The notes under the pieces are model-generated. The model was not told where the DNA came from and made no database searches. It saw only the letters and a program-made list of their open reading frames with translations. A stretch of 64,000 bases of DNA, taken from NCBI GenBank assembly GCA_003165595.1, contig PLWQ01000041.1:81986-145985 (forward strand), given 5' to 3'. The stretch comes from Fibrobacterota bacterium (GTDB lineage Bacteria; Fibrobacterota; Chitinivibrionia; Chitinivibrionales; FEN-1185). The number at the start of each line of letters is the position of its first letter. Position 1 is the first letter of the stretch. The position numbers and the translations under genes are program-made. Shown here one piece after another: positions 42,753 to 50,868 of the stretch.

Positions 42753-44483
42753 GTGGGACTCACGAAAAAGGTCGCGATTGTCGGAAATCCGAACGTCGGC
42801 AAGAGCCTTGTGTTTTCCCGGCTTACCGGCGTTGGCGTCATTTCGGCCAATTACCCCGGAACAACGGTTGACACAAAGACGGGCAAACTGGTTCATGCCG
42901 GCGAAGAATTCGAGCTTGTCGACGTTCCGGGCATATACTCGCTTGAGGCGTTGTCGCGCGCCGACGAGGCCGCCATCCATATTATTGACACATGCGACAT
43001 CGTCGTTAACATCATTGACGCCACCAACCTCGAACGCAATCTGAACCTTACCCTCGGCCTTCTCGCAAAAGCAAAGCCTATGGTGGTGTGCCTCAATCTC
43101 TGGGACGACACCGCGCACAAGGGCATTTCGATAGACCTGGCCGCGATCGAAGAAATCCTGGGTGTTCCCGTTGTGGCTGCAAGTGCCCTGCGCGGGGACG
43201 GCATTCCTCGGCTCGTTGACAAGCTGCACAGCGCACGTCCGGGACGCGCGTTGTGCAAACCAGCCGACACGTGGGCGCACATCGGCGCAATTGTGGAAAA
43301 GGTGCAAAAGCTGTCGCACCGGCACCATACCGCGCTGGAAATGCTTGCGGATTTCACGATCCATCCGGCGGGCGGGCTGGTGTTCGCCGCGCTGGTGCTC
43401 GCCGCCGTGTTCGCCATCGTCCGCGTCATGGGCGAATCGCTCGCAAGCAGGGTGTGCGAACCCTTGTTTTCTCACCTGTACAATCCCTTTATCCTCCATC
43501 TGTGTCAGCACATTCCACTAACGTTTGTGAAGGAGCTTCTGGTGGGGCGTGGCGCCGACCCGCTTGCATCGTTCGGCATTCTCTCCACGGGCGTGTACAT
43601 CGCCACGGTGCTCGTGTTCCCCTATTTCGTTTCATTTTACCTGTTGTTCGGCCTCCTGGAAGACGTGGGGTACCTCCCGCGCATTGCCGTGGTGCTCGAC
43701 ACGCTTTTTCACCGGCTGGGGCTCCACGGTTATTCGTCGATACCGGTGATGCTGGGCCTTGGATGCAAAGTTCCCGCCTTTCTCGCCACCAGGGTACTCA
43801 CCACCAAACGCGAAAAGATACTCACCATGTCGCTCATCCTCATGAGCGCGCCATGCCTTCCCCAGAGCGCCATGATCATATCGCTCGGCATGAGATACGG
43901 AACATCGGTGGTGGTGGCGGTGTTTGCGATTCTGTTTCTTCTGGCGATCGGCACGAACGTGATACTTAACAAAGTGACAAAAGGCGTCACGCCGGAGCTC
44001 TTCATGGAAATTCCGGCCTACCGGCTGCCTTCGCTCCGCCTGATGGCGCGCAAATTGTGGATACGGATCGTGGAGTACTTTGCGGAAGTATTCCCCATGA
44101 TAGCGGTCGGCGTGCTTGTCATCAATATCCTCGACGCATTATCCGTCATTCGTTTTGTGACCAATGCCCTCGACAAACCGCTGTCCCTCCTGCTCGGCCT
44201 GCCGCGCGAAATAGCGCCTGTTCTCATCCTCGGTTTTCTGCGCAAGGACGTGTCGATTGCTCTTCTGGCCCCCTTCGGGCTCTCTGCCGGCCAGTTCGTT
44301 ATCGCCTGCGTGTTCATGGTGCTGTACATACCCTGCATAGCGTCATTTTTCACGCTCATCAAAGAGCTGGGAGCGCTCGCCGCGTTCCGGGTGATGGCAA
44401 TTGTGTTCGGCTCGGCTGTGGCGATAGGCGCCCTGCTCAACGGGGCGTTTTCGCTCGGCAAGATGTGGGGATTTTCTGTGTAG
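42753..44483 (+). CDS. feoB: Ferrous iron transporter FeoB (short form)
   Basis: A 576-residue inner-membrane Fe2+ transporter; GTG start behind GGGGATGGG, 42 bp after feoA. The N-terminal G domain has G1 GNPNVGKS (11-18), G2 'NYPGTT', G3 DVPG (57-60), G4 NLWD (115-118) and G5 'SALRG'. The membrane part carries two Gate-type halves ('GLLEDVGYLPRIAVVLDTLFHRLGLHGYSSIPVMLGLGCKVPAFLATR' and the mirrored region near 'LGLPREIAPVLILGFLRKD'). E. coli FeoB is 773 residues; here the helical linker between G domain and channel is much reduced, and no C-terminal extension is present. It belongs to the Fur-regulated operon. Confidence 0.94.
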   Translation: MGLTKKVAIVGNPNVGKSLVFSRLTGVGVISANYPGTTVDTKTGKLVHAGEEFELVDVPGIYSLEALSRADEAAIHIIDTCDIVVNIIDATNLERNLNLTLGLLAKAKPMVVCLNLWDDTAHKGISIDLAAIEEILGVPVVAASALRGDGIPRLVDKLHSARPGRALCKPADTWAHIGAIVEKVQKLSHRHHTALEMLADFTIHPAGGLVFAALVLAAVFAIVRVMGESLASRVCEPLFSHLYNPFILHLCQHIPLTFVKELLVGRGADPLASFGILSTGVYIATVLVFPYFVSFYLLFGLLEDVGYLPRIAVVLDTLFHRLGLHGYSSIPVMLGLGCKVPAFLATRVLTTKREKILTMSLILMSAPCLPQSAMIISLGMRYGTSVVVAVFAILFLLAIGTNVILNKVTKGVTPELFMEIPAYRLPSLRLMARKLWIRIVEYFAEVFPMIAVGVLVINILDALSVIRFVTNALDKPLSLLLGLPREIAPVLILGFLRKDVSIALLAPFGLSAGQFVIACVFMVLYIPCIASFFTLIKELGALAAFRVMAIVFGSAVAIGALLNGAFSLGKMWGFSV

Positions 44484-44489
44484 GGAAAA

Positions 44490-44600
44490 GACTCACCACA
44501 GAGACACAGAGTGCGCAGAGACGGAAGAGATCGTATAAGGGAAATTTAGGAATTATTCGTCAATCAATCATTCCTTCTCTCTGTGTTCTCTGTGGTGAAT
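44490..44600. repeat. CACAGAG..CTCTGTG inverted-repeat element, copy 2
   Basis: About 110 bp bounded by 'CACCACAGAGACACAGAGTG' and 'CTCTGTGTTCTCTGTGGTGA', nearly the same ends as the 35183-35286 copy. It sits between the convergent feoB and aldo/keto reductase genes and could act as a bidirectional terminator. Confidence 0.8.
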
Positions 44601-44612
44601 CCTGCCCGTTGC

Positions 44613-45791
44613 TCACGAAAACGCAGCCTTGACTTTCTCCAATTCCTGCGGGATCCGGATGTGCTGCGGGCACTTGGGAACGCAGGCGTTGCAGCGGGTG
44701 CACAGTGTTGCCCTCCCTTTGTTGCCCCTGGCCGCAAGCTGTTGCTTGCTCTTTGCAAGTTTGCGGTAATTTCTTGTTATCATCCACTGGGTCACTCGTC
44801 CCGAAAGAGCGCCCGACTTGCCGAAAGCCTTGTTGTTGAGCAGCGCAAAGTTCTGGGGAATGTCAACGCCAAACGGGCACGGCATGCAATAGCCGCAGGC
44901 GGTACACGGCACCACGATTTTCTTGCGGTACACTTCCGCGAGCTCCTCAATCACTTTGTTCTCGCCTGCCGACAGGCTACCCACGCCGGAAGCGTCGGCG
45001 CTCGAACAGTTTTCGTCAACCATTTTCATACTGCCCATGCCGGAAAGCACGCACGACACCTCGGGCAGGTTCCAGAGAAACTGCAGTGCCCAGTCGACCG
45101 GCGTGCGCGAGACCGGCGCGCGGGAGATCACTTCCATTGCCTCGGCAGGAGGGTTGGCAAGCTGACCGCCCTTGACAGGCTCCATTATCACCACGGCAAT
45201 GCCTTTTTGGTGTGCATACCGCAGCCCGTCGGTGGTGGCCTGGATGGCCGTGTCCATGTAATTGTACTGGATCTGCGCCATGTCCCATTTGCAAAAATCG
45301 ACAACTTCTTTGAACACCGGCAGCGTATCGTGAAACGAAAATCCGACATGGAGAATCTTGCCCTGGCTTCGGGCCTTTTCCATTTTGTCCATAAGATTGA
45401 GGCGCTTGAGCTTGGCAAACTGCCCCTGGTCAAGCATGTGAAAGAGATACACGTCGATGTGGTCCGTTTGCAGGCGTACAAGCTGCTGGTCGAGGTACTT
45501 GTCGAACGCGTCTTCGCCGCGCACAAGAATCATGGGCAGCTTTGTGGCCACGCGCACCTTGTTCCGGTAGCCGTCCTTAAGCGCCAGACCAAGCACCCGC
45601 TCGCTGTGTCCCATGTGATACAGCCAGGCGGTGTCGACATAATTAATGCCGCGGTCAATGCCGTGGCGGATAATTTCGATGGCGTATTTTTCGTTGACCC
45701 CGCGCAAAAGTCCCTTTGAAGGCAACCGCATGCAGCCAAAGCCCAGCGCCGATACCTCCCACGGTAGCGATCCCATTTTCCTGTATTTCAT
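44613..45791 (-). CDS. Aldo/keto reductase with C-terminal 4Fe-4S ferredoxin domain
   Basis: A 392-residue enzyme; ATG at 45791 (AGGGGAA upstream) begins the typical MKYRKMGSLPWEVSALGFGCMRLP. The AKR barrel has the catalytic tetrad D53, Y58, K84 and H118 ('NYVDTAWLYH', 'VATKLP', 'DVYLFHML'). The last ~100 residues carry two Cys clusters, CTACGYCMPCPFGVDIP and CTRCNACVPKCPQHIRIP, as in the ferredoxin-type AKR group found in anaerobes. It probably reduces an aldehyde or ketone with electrons from an Fe-S or NAD(P)H source. The substrate is unknown. It converges on feoB and diverges from the MFS gene. Confidence 0.92.
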   Translation of the reverse strand: MKYRKMGSLPWEVSALGFGCMRLPSKGLLRGVNEKYAIEIIRHGIDRGINYVDTAWLYHMGHSERVLGLALKDGYRNKVRVATKLPMILVRGEDAFDKYLDQQLVRLQTDHIDVYLFHMLDQGQFAKLKRLNLMDKMEKARSQGKILHVGFSFHDTLPVFKEVVDFCKWDMAQIQYNYMDTAIQATTDGLRYAHQKGIAVVIMEPVKGGQLANPPAEAMEVISRAPVSRTPVDWALQFLWNLPEVSCVLSGMGSMKMVDENCSSADASGVGSLSAGENKVIEELAEVYRKKIVVPCTACGYCMPCPFGVDIPQNFALLNNKAFGKSGALSGRVTQWMITRNYRKLAKSKQQLAARGNKGRATLCTRCNACVPKCPQHIRIPQELEKVKAAFS

Positions 45792-46025
45792 GCTTTCCCC
45801 TGCTGAGGTTTGAGAGTGCTCACCGGGCCAAACGCGCAGGCAATATGCGCCCCGGCCGGAAAGCAGAATAATACTACCCGTCACGAGCAGCGCGGTAGCC
45901 CTTATCGGTTCCGGGAATCTGTTGCCATAGGTGAAGTGCTGATGCAACTCCTCGGTATGGCGGCCGCACCGGTATTCCCATCTCGTATATTTCCAGTCTT
46001 TCAAAACCCGGCGAGATGCATCGTT

Positions 46026-47195
46026 ATGACCCCTTCAAAAGCCGTTTATTTCATCATCGAGCTGCTCAACTGCTACGCTTCGGTGTACTATTCGAATTTC
46101 CTTTTCTTCTACACAAAGAGCAGGTTCGGTTTCGGCGAAATGGAAAACCTGCTGCTTGCCGCTTTCAACGGGCTGGTGTATGCCTTTGCGGCGTGGAAAG
46201 GCGGAGCGTTTGCGCAGCGTTACGGCTGCACCAAATCGCTATTCCTCGGATTTTCCGGCATGGCATTGTCGATGATTGCAGGACTCTCGCTACATTCCGC
46301 GCCGGGCCAGGTGCTTGCCTTCGGGATGTGGACGGTATCGGTGTGTTTTGTGTGGCCCGCGCTGGAGGCGCTGGTGACCGAAGGCGCATCTGTCAATTTG
46401 TCGGACATGGTGGGGTACTACAACATTACGTGGGCGCTGGGCGGAGCGGTCGCGTATTTTACGGCCGGCATGATGCTGGAGCGGTTGGGCATGCAAAGCC
46501 TTTTTTGGCTTCCGCTTGCCATAGTGGCCCTGCAATTGCCGCTCACACCCCTTGCGGTCTGTTTGGCGAAGAAAGAAGGCGTTCGCCTCGTACAGGTTGC
46601 GGCCGGAACCGCGGCCCAACGTAACGGGGCAAGCCGCCCATTTTTGCACCTGGCGTGGCTGGCCAACCCGCTTTCGTATGTGGCAATCAACACCGTGATA
46701 CCGCTTATCCCGTCGATTTCCGGGAAATTGCACTTGTCCACCGGAGCCGCCGGCATCGTGTGCTCGGCGTGGATGTTTGCCCGGCTCTTGGCCTTTGTGC
46801 TTCTGTGGCGATGGACCTGGTGGCATTACCGGTTCAGATTTCTCGCCGGGTCATTTGCGCTCATGGTGGCCGGATTTGTCGGCGTCGTGTTTGCGGGTTC
46901 TGTCGTAATGCTCTTGGTCGCGCAGGTGGCATTCGGCCTTTCGGTGGGGCTCATTTACTATTCGTCACTCTATTATTCGATGAATGCGTCCACCGAGCGA
47001 GGCGCGCATGGCGGACTGCACGAGGCAATGATCGGAACCGGCCTGTTCGTTGGCCCGGCATGCGGGGCCTGCTCTCTGTTTCTGTTGCCTACACTGGCAG
47101 GGGCCGGAGTGATCACGGTGGGGGGCGTCCTGGGCGCCGGATTTGCAGGGTTGCTGTGGATGCGACGTTTGCAGAATAAACAACCACGGCCGTAG
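46026..47195 (+). CDS. Major facilitator superfamily transporter
   Basis: A 389-residue inner-membrane protein with about 12 hydrophobic segments. ATG at 46026 gives the start MTPSKAVYFIIELLNCYASVYY; the longer frame upstream is not used. MFS-like pieces include 'SRFGFGEMENLLLAAFNGLVYAFAAWKGGAFAQRYG' between helices 1 and 3 and a long central loop with 'AKKEGVRLVQVAAG'. The C-terminal half mirrors the N-terminal one. Substrate unknown. It diverges from the aldo/keto reductase, with a 234-bp gap. Confidence 0.87.
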   Translation: MTPSKAVYFIIELLNCYASVYYSNFLFFYTKSRFGFGEMENLLLAAFNGLVYAFAAWKGGAFAQRYGCTKSLFLGFSGMALSMIAGLSLHSAPGQVLAFGMWTVSVCFVWPALEALVTEGASVNLSDMVGYYNITWALGGAVAYFTAGMMLERLGMQSLFWLPLAIVALQLPLTPLAVCLAKKEGVRLVQVAAGTAAQRNGASRPFLHLAWLANPLSYVAINTVIPLIPSISGKLHLSTGAAGIVCSAWMFARLLAFVLLWRWTWWHYRFRFLAGSFALMVAGFVGVVFAGSVVMLLVAQVAFGLSVGLIYYSSLYYSMNASTERGAHGGLHEAMIGTGLFVGPACGACSLFLLPTLAGAGVITVGGVLGAGFAGLLWMRRLQNKQPRP

Positions 47196-47371
47196 GCCAT
47201 GGTCCACGCCGGAAAGGGCAAAAGACATAAATGTCTCAGTGCTGAAAGCGCTGCACTACCTTACCCTTACCAAGTGGCAGCGACAAACTCCCGAAGGGAT
47301 TTCCGCTAATCTTTTGCGCGGGCAATGGATCGGAAATGGCGAAGCCCTCTTTCTTCAAAGGATGGTGCAGC

Positions 47372-47923
47372 ATGAAAATGACACGTATATTTTCAGGTAA
47401 GGGAATCAGACACTCACTAAACTTCTTAAACGGCTTCGTGCTTGCGGCCATTCTTGCCGCCGGCGCGCAAGCGGGAGTGGAGGCGCATATGCTGGACGTT
47501 GGGACCAAGGCCCCGGATTTCTCTCTGGTATCGAACAAGGGTGATACGGTGAGGCTCAGCAACTATCGTGGAAAGAATCATGTGGTGCTTGTGTTTTATC
47601 CCGGCGACCAGACGCCGGGCTGCACAAAGCAGCTCTGTTCGATCCGCGACGATTACGCCGACTTCGGCGCAAAAGGGGCGGTCGTGTTCGGAATCAACCC
47701 GGCAAATGCGGAATCGCATGCCAAGTTTGTCGCTAAACAGCATTACCAGTTTCCGCTATTGGTCGACGAGAACAAGACTGTGGCCAAACTGTACGGTGCG
47801 GATGGCATCATGGTGCAGCGCACCGTTTACGTGATCGACAAAACCGGCATAATCGTGTTTGCCCGGCGCGGCATGCCCTCAGATGCGGAAATTCTGGCGT
47901 CTATCATAGCCGACCAGAAGTAA
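47372..47923 (+). CDS. Exported thioredoxin-fold peroxiredoxin (BCP/PrxQ type)
   Basis: A 183-residue protein. The ATG at 47372 follows AGGATGG; a longer frame starts at 47336. An N-terminal signal (LNFLNGFVLAAILAAGAQAG) implies export, which is unusual for this mostly cytoplasmic family. The AhpC/TSA domain has 'VGTKAPDFSLVSNKGDTVRLSNYRGKNHVVLVFYPGDQTPGCTKQLCSIRDDY': the peroxidatic Cys in TPGCT and a resolving Cys five residues on, the PrxQ/BCP arrangement. It should reduce peroxides in the periplasm using a thioredoxin-like donor, protecting envelope metal centres or Fe2+ uptake. Possibly oxygen-stress related. Confidence 0.88.
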   Translation: MKMTRIFSGKGIRHSLNFLNGFVLAAILAAGAQAGVEAHMLDVGTKAPDFSLVSNKGDTVRLSNYRGKNHVVLVFYPGDQTPGCTKQLCSIRDDYADFGAKGAVVFGINPANAESHAKFVAKQHYQFPLLVDENKTVAKLYGADGIMVQRTVYVIDKTGIIVFARRGMPSDAEILASIIADQK

Positions 47924-48020
47924 TTAATGCTGGGGACGTGGAATTTGAGCGATCGGTGCGGAGTGCCGTGTCTCTATAGGATACAAAGCCCGCCACCAAA
48001 GGTGCAGAGGAGAAAAACCC

Positions 48021-48425
48021 ATGAAATGGCTCGCGCGAATATGGAAAAAACTGCTTACCGCTGCACTTGCCGGCGGCATTTCGCTTGTCATTGCCGCCTG
48101 CTACGGGACACCCTATAACTATGCGTTCGTCGGCACCTGGACGATCCATGTGAAGAGCAAGACCAATGTGCCCATCCCGGGTCTCAAAGTATCAATCCTC
48201 GAATATGTGGTCGGCTATGCGGCGCCCGATTCCGAGAATGTTGTGTACACGGACTCCAACGGCATCGCCTTCACGCAGCTTGAGACCTATCACAGCGGCG
48301 AAGATTACCATCACGCCGCGCTGATCCAGGACATCGACTCTCTCCAAAACGGAGGCGCCTTCCGCGACACGCTTATTGCCAAGAACGCGCCGGACTCCTC
48401 GACCGTGATTCTCAACCCGCAATGA
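48021..48425 (+). CDS. Putative lipoprotein of an rSAM/lipoprotein system
   Basis: A 134-residue lipoprotein: signal MKWLARIWKKLLTAALAGG..., lipobox IAAC, then 'YGTPYNYAFVGTWTIHV'. The body looks like a carboxypeptidase-regulatory-like fold ('VPIPGLKVSILEY', 'VVYTDSNGIAFTQLE') and ends with 'IQDIDSLQNGGAFRDTLIA'. The Cys-x-YG-P start, the 'PIPG..V' strand and the 'DID...NGG.F' motif match the lipoprotein partner (TIGR04134-type as I remember it) of the rSAM/lipoprotein systems seen mainly in Bacteroidetes. The stop overlaps the radical SAM start by 4 bp. The lipoprotein is presumably modified by that enzyme before export; the residue and product are unknown. Confidence 0.82.
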   Translation: MKWLARIWKKLLTAALAGGISLVIAACYGTPYNYAFVGTWTIHVKSKTNVPIPGLKVSILEYVVGYAAPDSENVVYTDSNGIAFTQLETYHSGEDYHHAALIQDIDSLQNGGAFRDTLIAKNAPDSSTVILNPQ

Positions 48426-49504
48426 TGCGTTGTGTGCCTTCCGCTGCCGCGCACGCGGCCCTTCGGTGGCTCAGGAACGCGGATGTCAAGGATCACCAGC
48501 TCTTGTACCTGTTTCTGGAGCTCACGCGGCGCTGCAACCTCTCCTGCAGGCACTGCGGCTCCGATTGCACATCGAACGTGGCATCCGAAGAATTGACAAC
48601 CGATAGTTGGATCAGCGTCATTTCCCATATCGCAGAAGCGTTTTCCCCGCCGCCGTTCCTGGTGCTTTCCGGAGGCGAGCCGCTGATGCATCCGGACCTG
48701 TCGCGCATTCTCTCGTGCATCAGGCGGCACGGCTTGCGCTGGGGCATGGTATCAAACGGCCGGGCGCTTTCCCGGCCCGCCCTGGACATACTGGTCTCGC
48801 ACGGCATCGGCAGTATCACGATAAGCCTTGACGGACTGGAACAAAGTCACAACTGGCTCCGCAACTCGGCCGACGCCTTTGCGCGGGCGGTCTCGGCCAT
48901 ACGCCTTGTTGCCGCAGCCGCTCTCCCGACGTGGGACGTGGTTACCTGCGTGCATCCGGCCGTGCTTGACGAGCTGGACGCCGTTGCGGAACATCTGCTG
49001 TCGCTTTCGGTACCGGCCTGGCGGCTCTTTAGAATATTTCCCGCGGGACGCGCCCGGACCAACGCCGCGCTGCTGCTTGACACAGAGCAAACCCGCCGCA
49101 TGATCGGCTGGGTGGCGGCGCGGCGCAAGCACTTGCGGCGGCGCGGGCTGTCGGTGAGCCTGAGCTGCGAAGGATGGCTACCGTATGCCACAGAACGAAG
49201 GGTGCGCAGCGTTGCTAGCTTTTGCCGCGCCGGCATCAACATCGGAGCCATTCTGTCCAACGGGACAATCACCGGCTGTACCAACAATGCGCACTATTTC
49301 CACGAAGGCAACATACTTAAGGACAATTTCGCCTGGCTGTGGGAAAACCGATTCGAGAAGTTTAGAAAGCGGCAGTGGGTGGGATCGTCGTCGTGCGCCC
49401 CGTGCAAGCGTCTCAAAGACTGCCGTGGCGGATCGATACATTTGTGGCAACCGTCGATGGAGAACCCGGATTTCTGCTATGCGGAGGTGTTGGGGCCGGG
49501 TTGA
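48422..49504 (+). CDS. Radical SAM/SPASM enzyme of the rSAM/lipoprotein system
   Basis: A 360-residue cytoplasmic enzyme. The radical SAM cluster motif is CNLSCRHC (C38, C42, C45) in 'FLELTRRCNLSCRHCGSDC', followed by 'FLVLSGGEPLMHPDL' and 'SNGRALSRPALDILVSHGIGSITISLDG'. The C-terminal SPASM-like part has the expected spread of Cys (FCRAGINIGAILSNGTITGC, SSCAPCKRLKDCRGG, NPDFCY), room for two auxiliary 4Fe-4S clusters, as in peptide- and protein-modifying enzymes. It fits the TIGR04133-type enzyme of the rSAM/lipoprotein pair and is translationally coupled to the lipoprotein. It likely installs a crosslink, epimerisation or oxidation in the lipoprotein; the chemistry is unknown. Confidence 0.88.
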   Translation: MMRCVPSAAAHAALRWLRNADVKDHQLLYLFLELTRRCNLSCRHCGSDCTSNVASEELTTDSWISVISHIAEAFSPPPFLVLSGGEPLMHPDLSRILSCIRRHGLRWGMVSNGRALSRPALDILVSHGIGSITISLDGLEQSHNWLRNSADAFARAVSAIRLVAAAALPTWDVVTCVHPAVLDELDAVAEHLLSLSVPAWRLFRIFPAGRARTNAALLLDTEQTRRMIGWVAARRKHLRRRGLSVSLSCEGWLPYATERRVRSVASFCRAGINIGAILSNGTITGCTNNAHYFHEGNILKDNFAWLWENRFEKFRKRQWVGSSSCAPCKRLKDCRGGSIHLWQPSMENPDFCYAEVLGPG

Positions 49505-49524
49505 CAGACGTATAAGAAATAGGA

Positions 49525-49665
49525 TTGAAAGACCCCGCAGCAAGCTGCGGGGAATCTTCCATCCCTATGGAAAAAGACATACTCATAGTCGCTCCCTAAC
49601 CCCGGAGCAAGCTCCGAGGAATGCGCTCGCTGTGGGATTCACCGCAAAGGACGCAAAGAATATTC
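49525..49665. repeat. CCCCGCAGCAAGCTGCGGGG palindrome and CACCGCAAAGG half-repeat
   Basis: A perfect 20-bp palindrome (49533-49552) is followed by a second, imperfect one (CCCCGGAGCAAGCTCCGAGGAA, about 49601-49621) and then TTCACCGCAAAGGACGCAAAG (about 49638-49658), which also occurs at 40131. These are typical of dispersed bacterial repeats. The first hairpin may also end the rSAM operon. Confidence 0.65.
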
Positions 49666-49683
49666 GATCCGCGGTTTCTTTCG

Positions 49684-50592
49684 CTATCTCACGATCCTCA
49701 TGAGTGCTGTGTATACCGCGCTCCCGTGCTCCAGCTCCAGAATATACAGTCCCTCCCGGAACCCGTTTGTCTCTATGGTCAAGACATTCCGGCCGGCCGG
49801 CGCACCCTCCTCCGTCATGGACGACCGGCACCTGCCTGCGGCGTCATAAACGCGGGCACAAACCTTTCCCGGCTGAGGCATGTCGAAACTCACCTGCGCC
49901 CGGTTGTTGGCAACCGACACGCTCAGGAGCCGGTGGCCAGACCCCTTTTCGGGCGCGGCCTGCACGCCCGAGCCCTGGAGAGAAAAGTCGAAGTACTGCA
50001 TGTTGCCCTCGCCCAGCTCGTAGATCTTGAGCAGGTGCTTTCCTGCGGGCAGCGGTATCGAGACCATGTTGCTGTCGTAACGCCACAAATGCCAATACCC
50101 CGTGGCAGCGACGTCGAACCCGCCGATCGTGTCCCTGTTGTCAAGAACAAAGTTGCGCACGATCCTGTCCACGTCCTTGGACACCATGCCGCCCACAATG
50201 TAGCGTCCCGCGGTCTGAACGTTTACCGTAAAGTTCACCCATTCGCCGACGCCGGTCCAGCCGATCAAATAGACTCCCTGCGGAACCAGCTTGTTTCCAG
50301 CGCTGTCGGCCCAGTAGTCGTCCTCCTTTGTCCATTCGACGTCCACGCCCTCGGTCGGCCGGAAATTGCCCCAAGGCACGCCGTTGTTGACGGAATCGTT
50401 GTCGTGATATGCCACCCCTTCCCCGCCCATGTCGTAGTATCCCATGTACACTCGCCCAGGTATGGTTTGGGGCTGGCTGTTTGTCGGCGCGCCGCTGTAG
50501 GGAGCGCCCTTGTAGGTGGAAGGATACTGGGCAAAACAAGCAAATGCGCCCAGAAGGATAATCAGGATTTGCAAAGTCTTGAGGTTCGTCAC
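49684..50592 (-). CDS. Secreted CBM6/35-like protein with sorting domain
   Basis: A 302-residue exported protein. I choose the GTG at 50592 (GAGGAGGGCCT upstream), giving VTNLKTLQILIILLGAFACFAQ as signal; the ATG 17 codons upstream lacks a site. Residues about 25-210 are a CBM6/35-like jelly roll ('YKGAPYSGAPTNSQPQTIPGRVYMGYYDMGGEGVAYHDND', 'VNFTVNVQTAGRYIVGGM', 'LLKIYELGEGNMQYFDFSL'). Where CBM6 usually has the Ca2+-site IEAEDYD, this has VYMGYYD. The last ~80 residues (RLLSVSVANNRAQVSFDMPQPGKVCARVYDAAGRC...FREGLYILELEHG) form a C-terminal sorting domain. It is related in sequence to the CBM genes at 50869, 56792 and 59019 but runs the other way. Confidence 0.85.
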   Translation of the reverse strand: MTNLKTLQILIILLGAFACFAQYPSTYKGAPYSGAPTNSQPQTIPGRVYMGYYDMGGEGVAYHDNDSVNNGVPWGNFRPTEGVDVEWTKEDDYWADSAGNKLVPQGVYLIGWTGVGEWVNFTVNVQTAGRYIVGGMVSKDVDRIVRNFVLDNRDTIGGFDVAATGYWHLWRYDSNMVSIPLPAGKHLLKIYELGEGNMQYFDFSLQGSGVQAAPEKGSGHRLLSVSVANNRAQVSFDMPQPGKVCARVYDAAGRCRSSMTEEGAPAGRNVLTIETNGFREGLYILELEHGSAVYTALMRIVR

Positions 50593-50800
50593 AGGCCCTC
50601 CTCTTAAATCTTGCGACAAAAAAAGTCGTGCTTGATAGGACACTAATATAGCCGCTCAGACGAAATGATGTAAAGGATTTTTGGGGAAACCCTTTTCCGG
50701 TCATGGCGATTCGCCTCGTTGCCGGATCGTCCTAGTCGCGTGCGGAGAGCGAAAGCGATATTTTACTCAAAACCGTCGTGTTTTTGTCCCGGTTTGTGAT

Positions 50801-50808
50801 TATATTAT
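50801..50808 (+). promoter_or_regulatory. TATATTAT box upstream of a CBM gene
   Basis: TATATTAT, 61 bp before the ATG at 50869. The same octamer is at a similar distance from two paralogues (56727, 58946) and upstream of GH3 (4908). A -10-like promoter element is likely; no clear -35 is seen. Confidence 0.5.
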
Positions 50809-50868
50809 CGGAATCGGGCGCAGGTCCGACTTAAACGTTTTACCAACGATTTTCAATGGGGGGATGAC

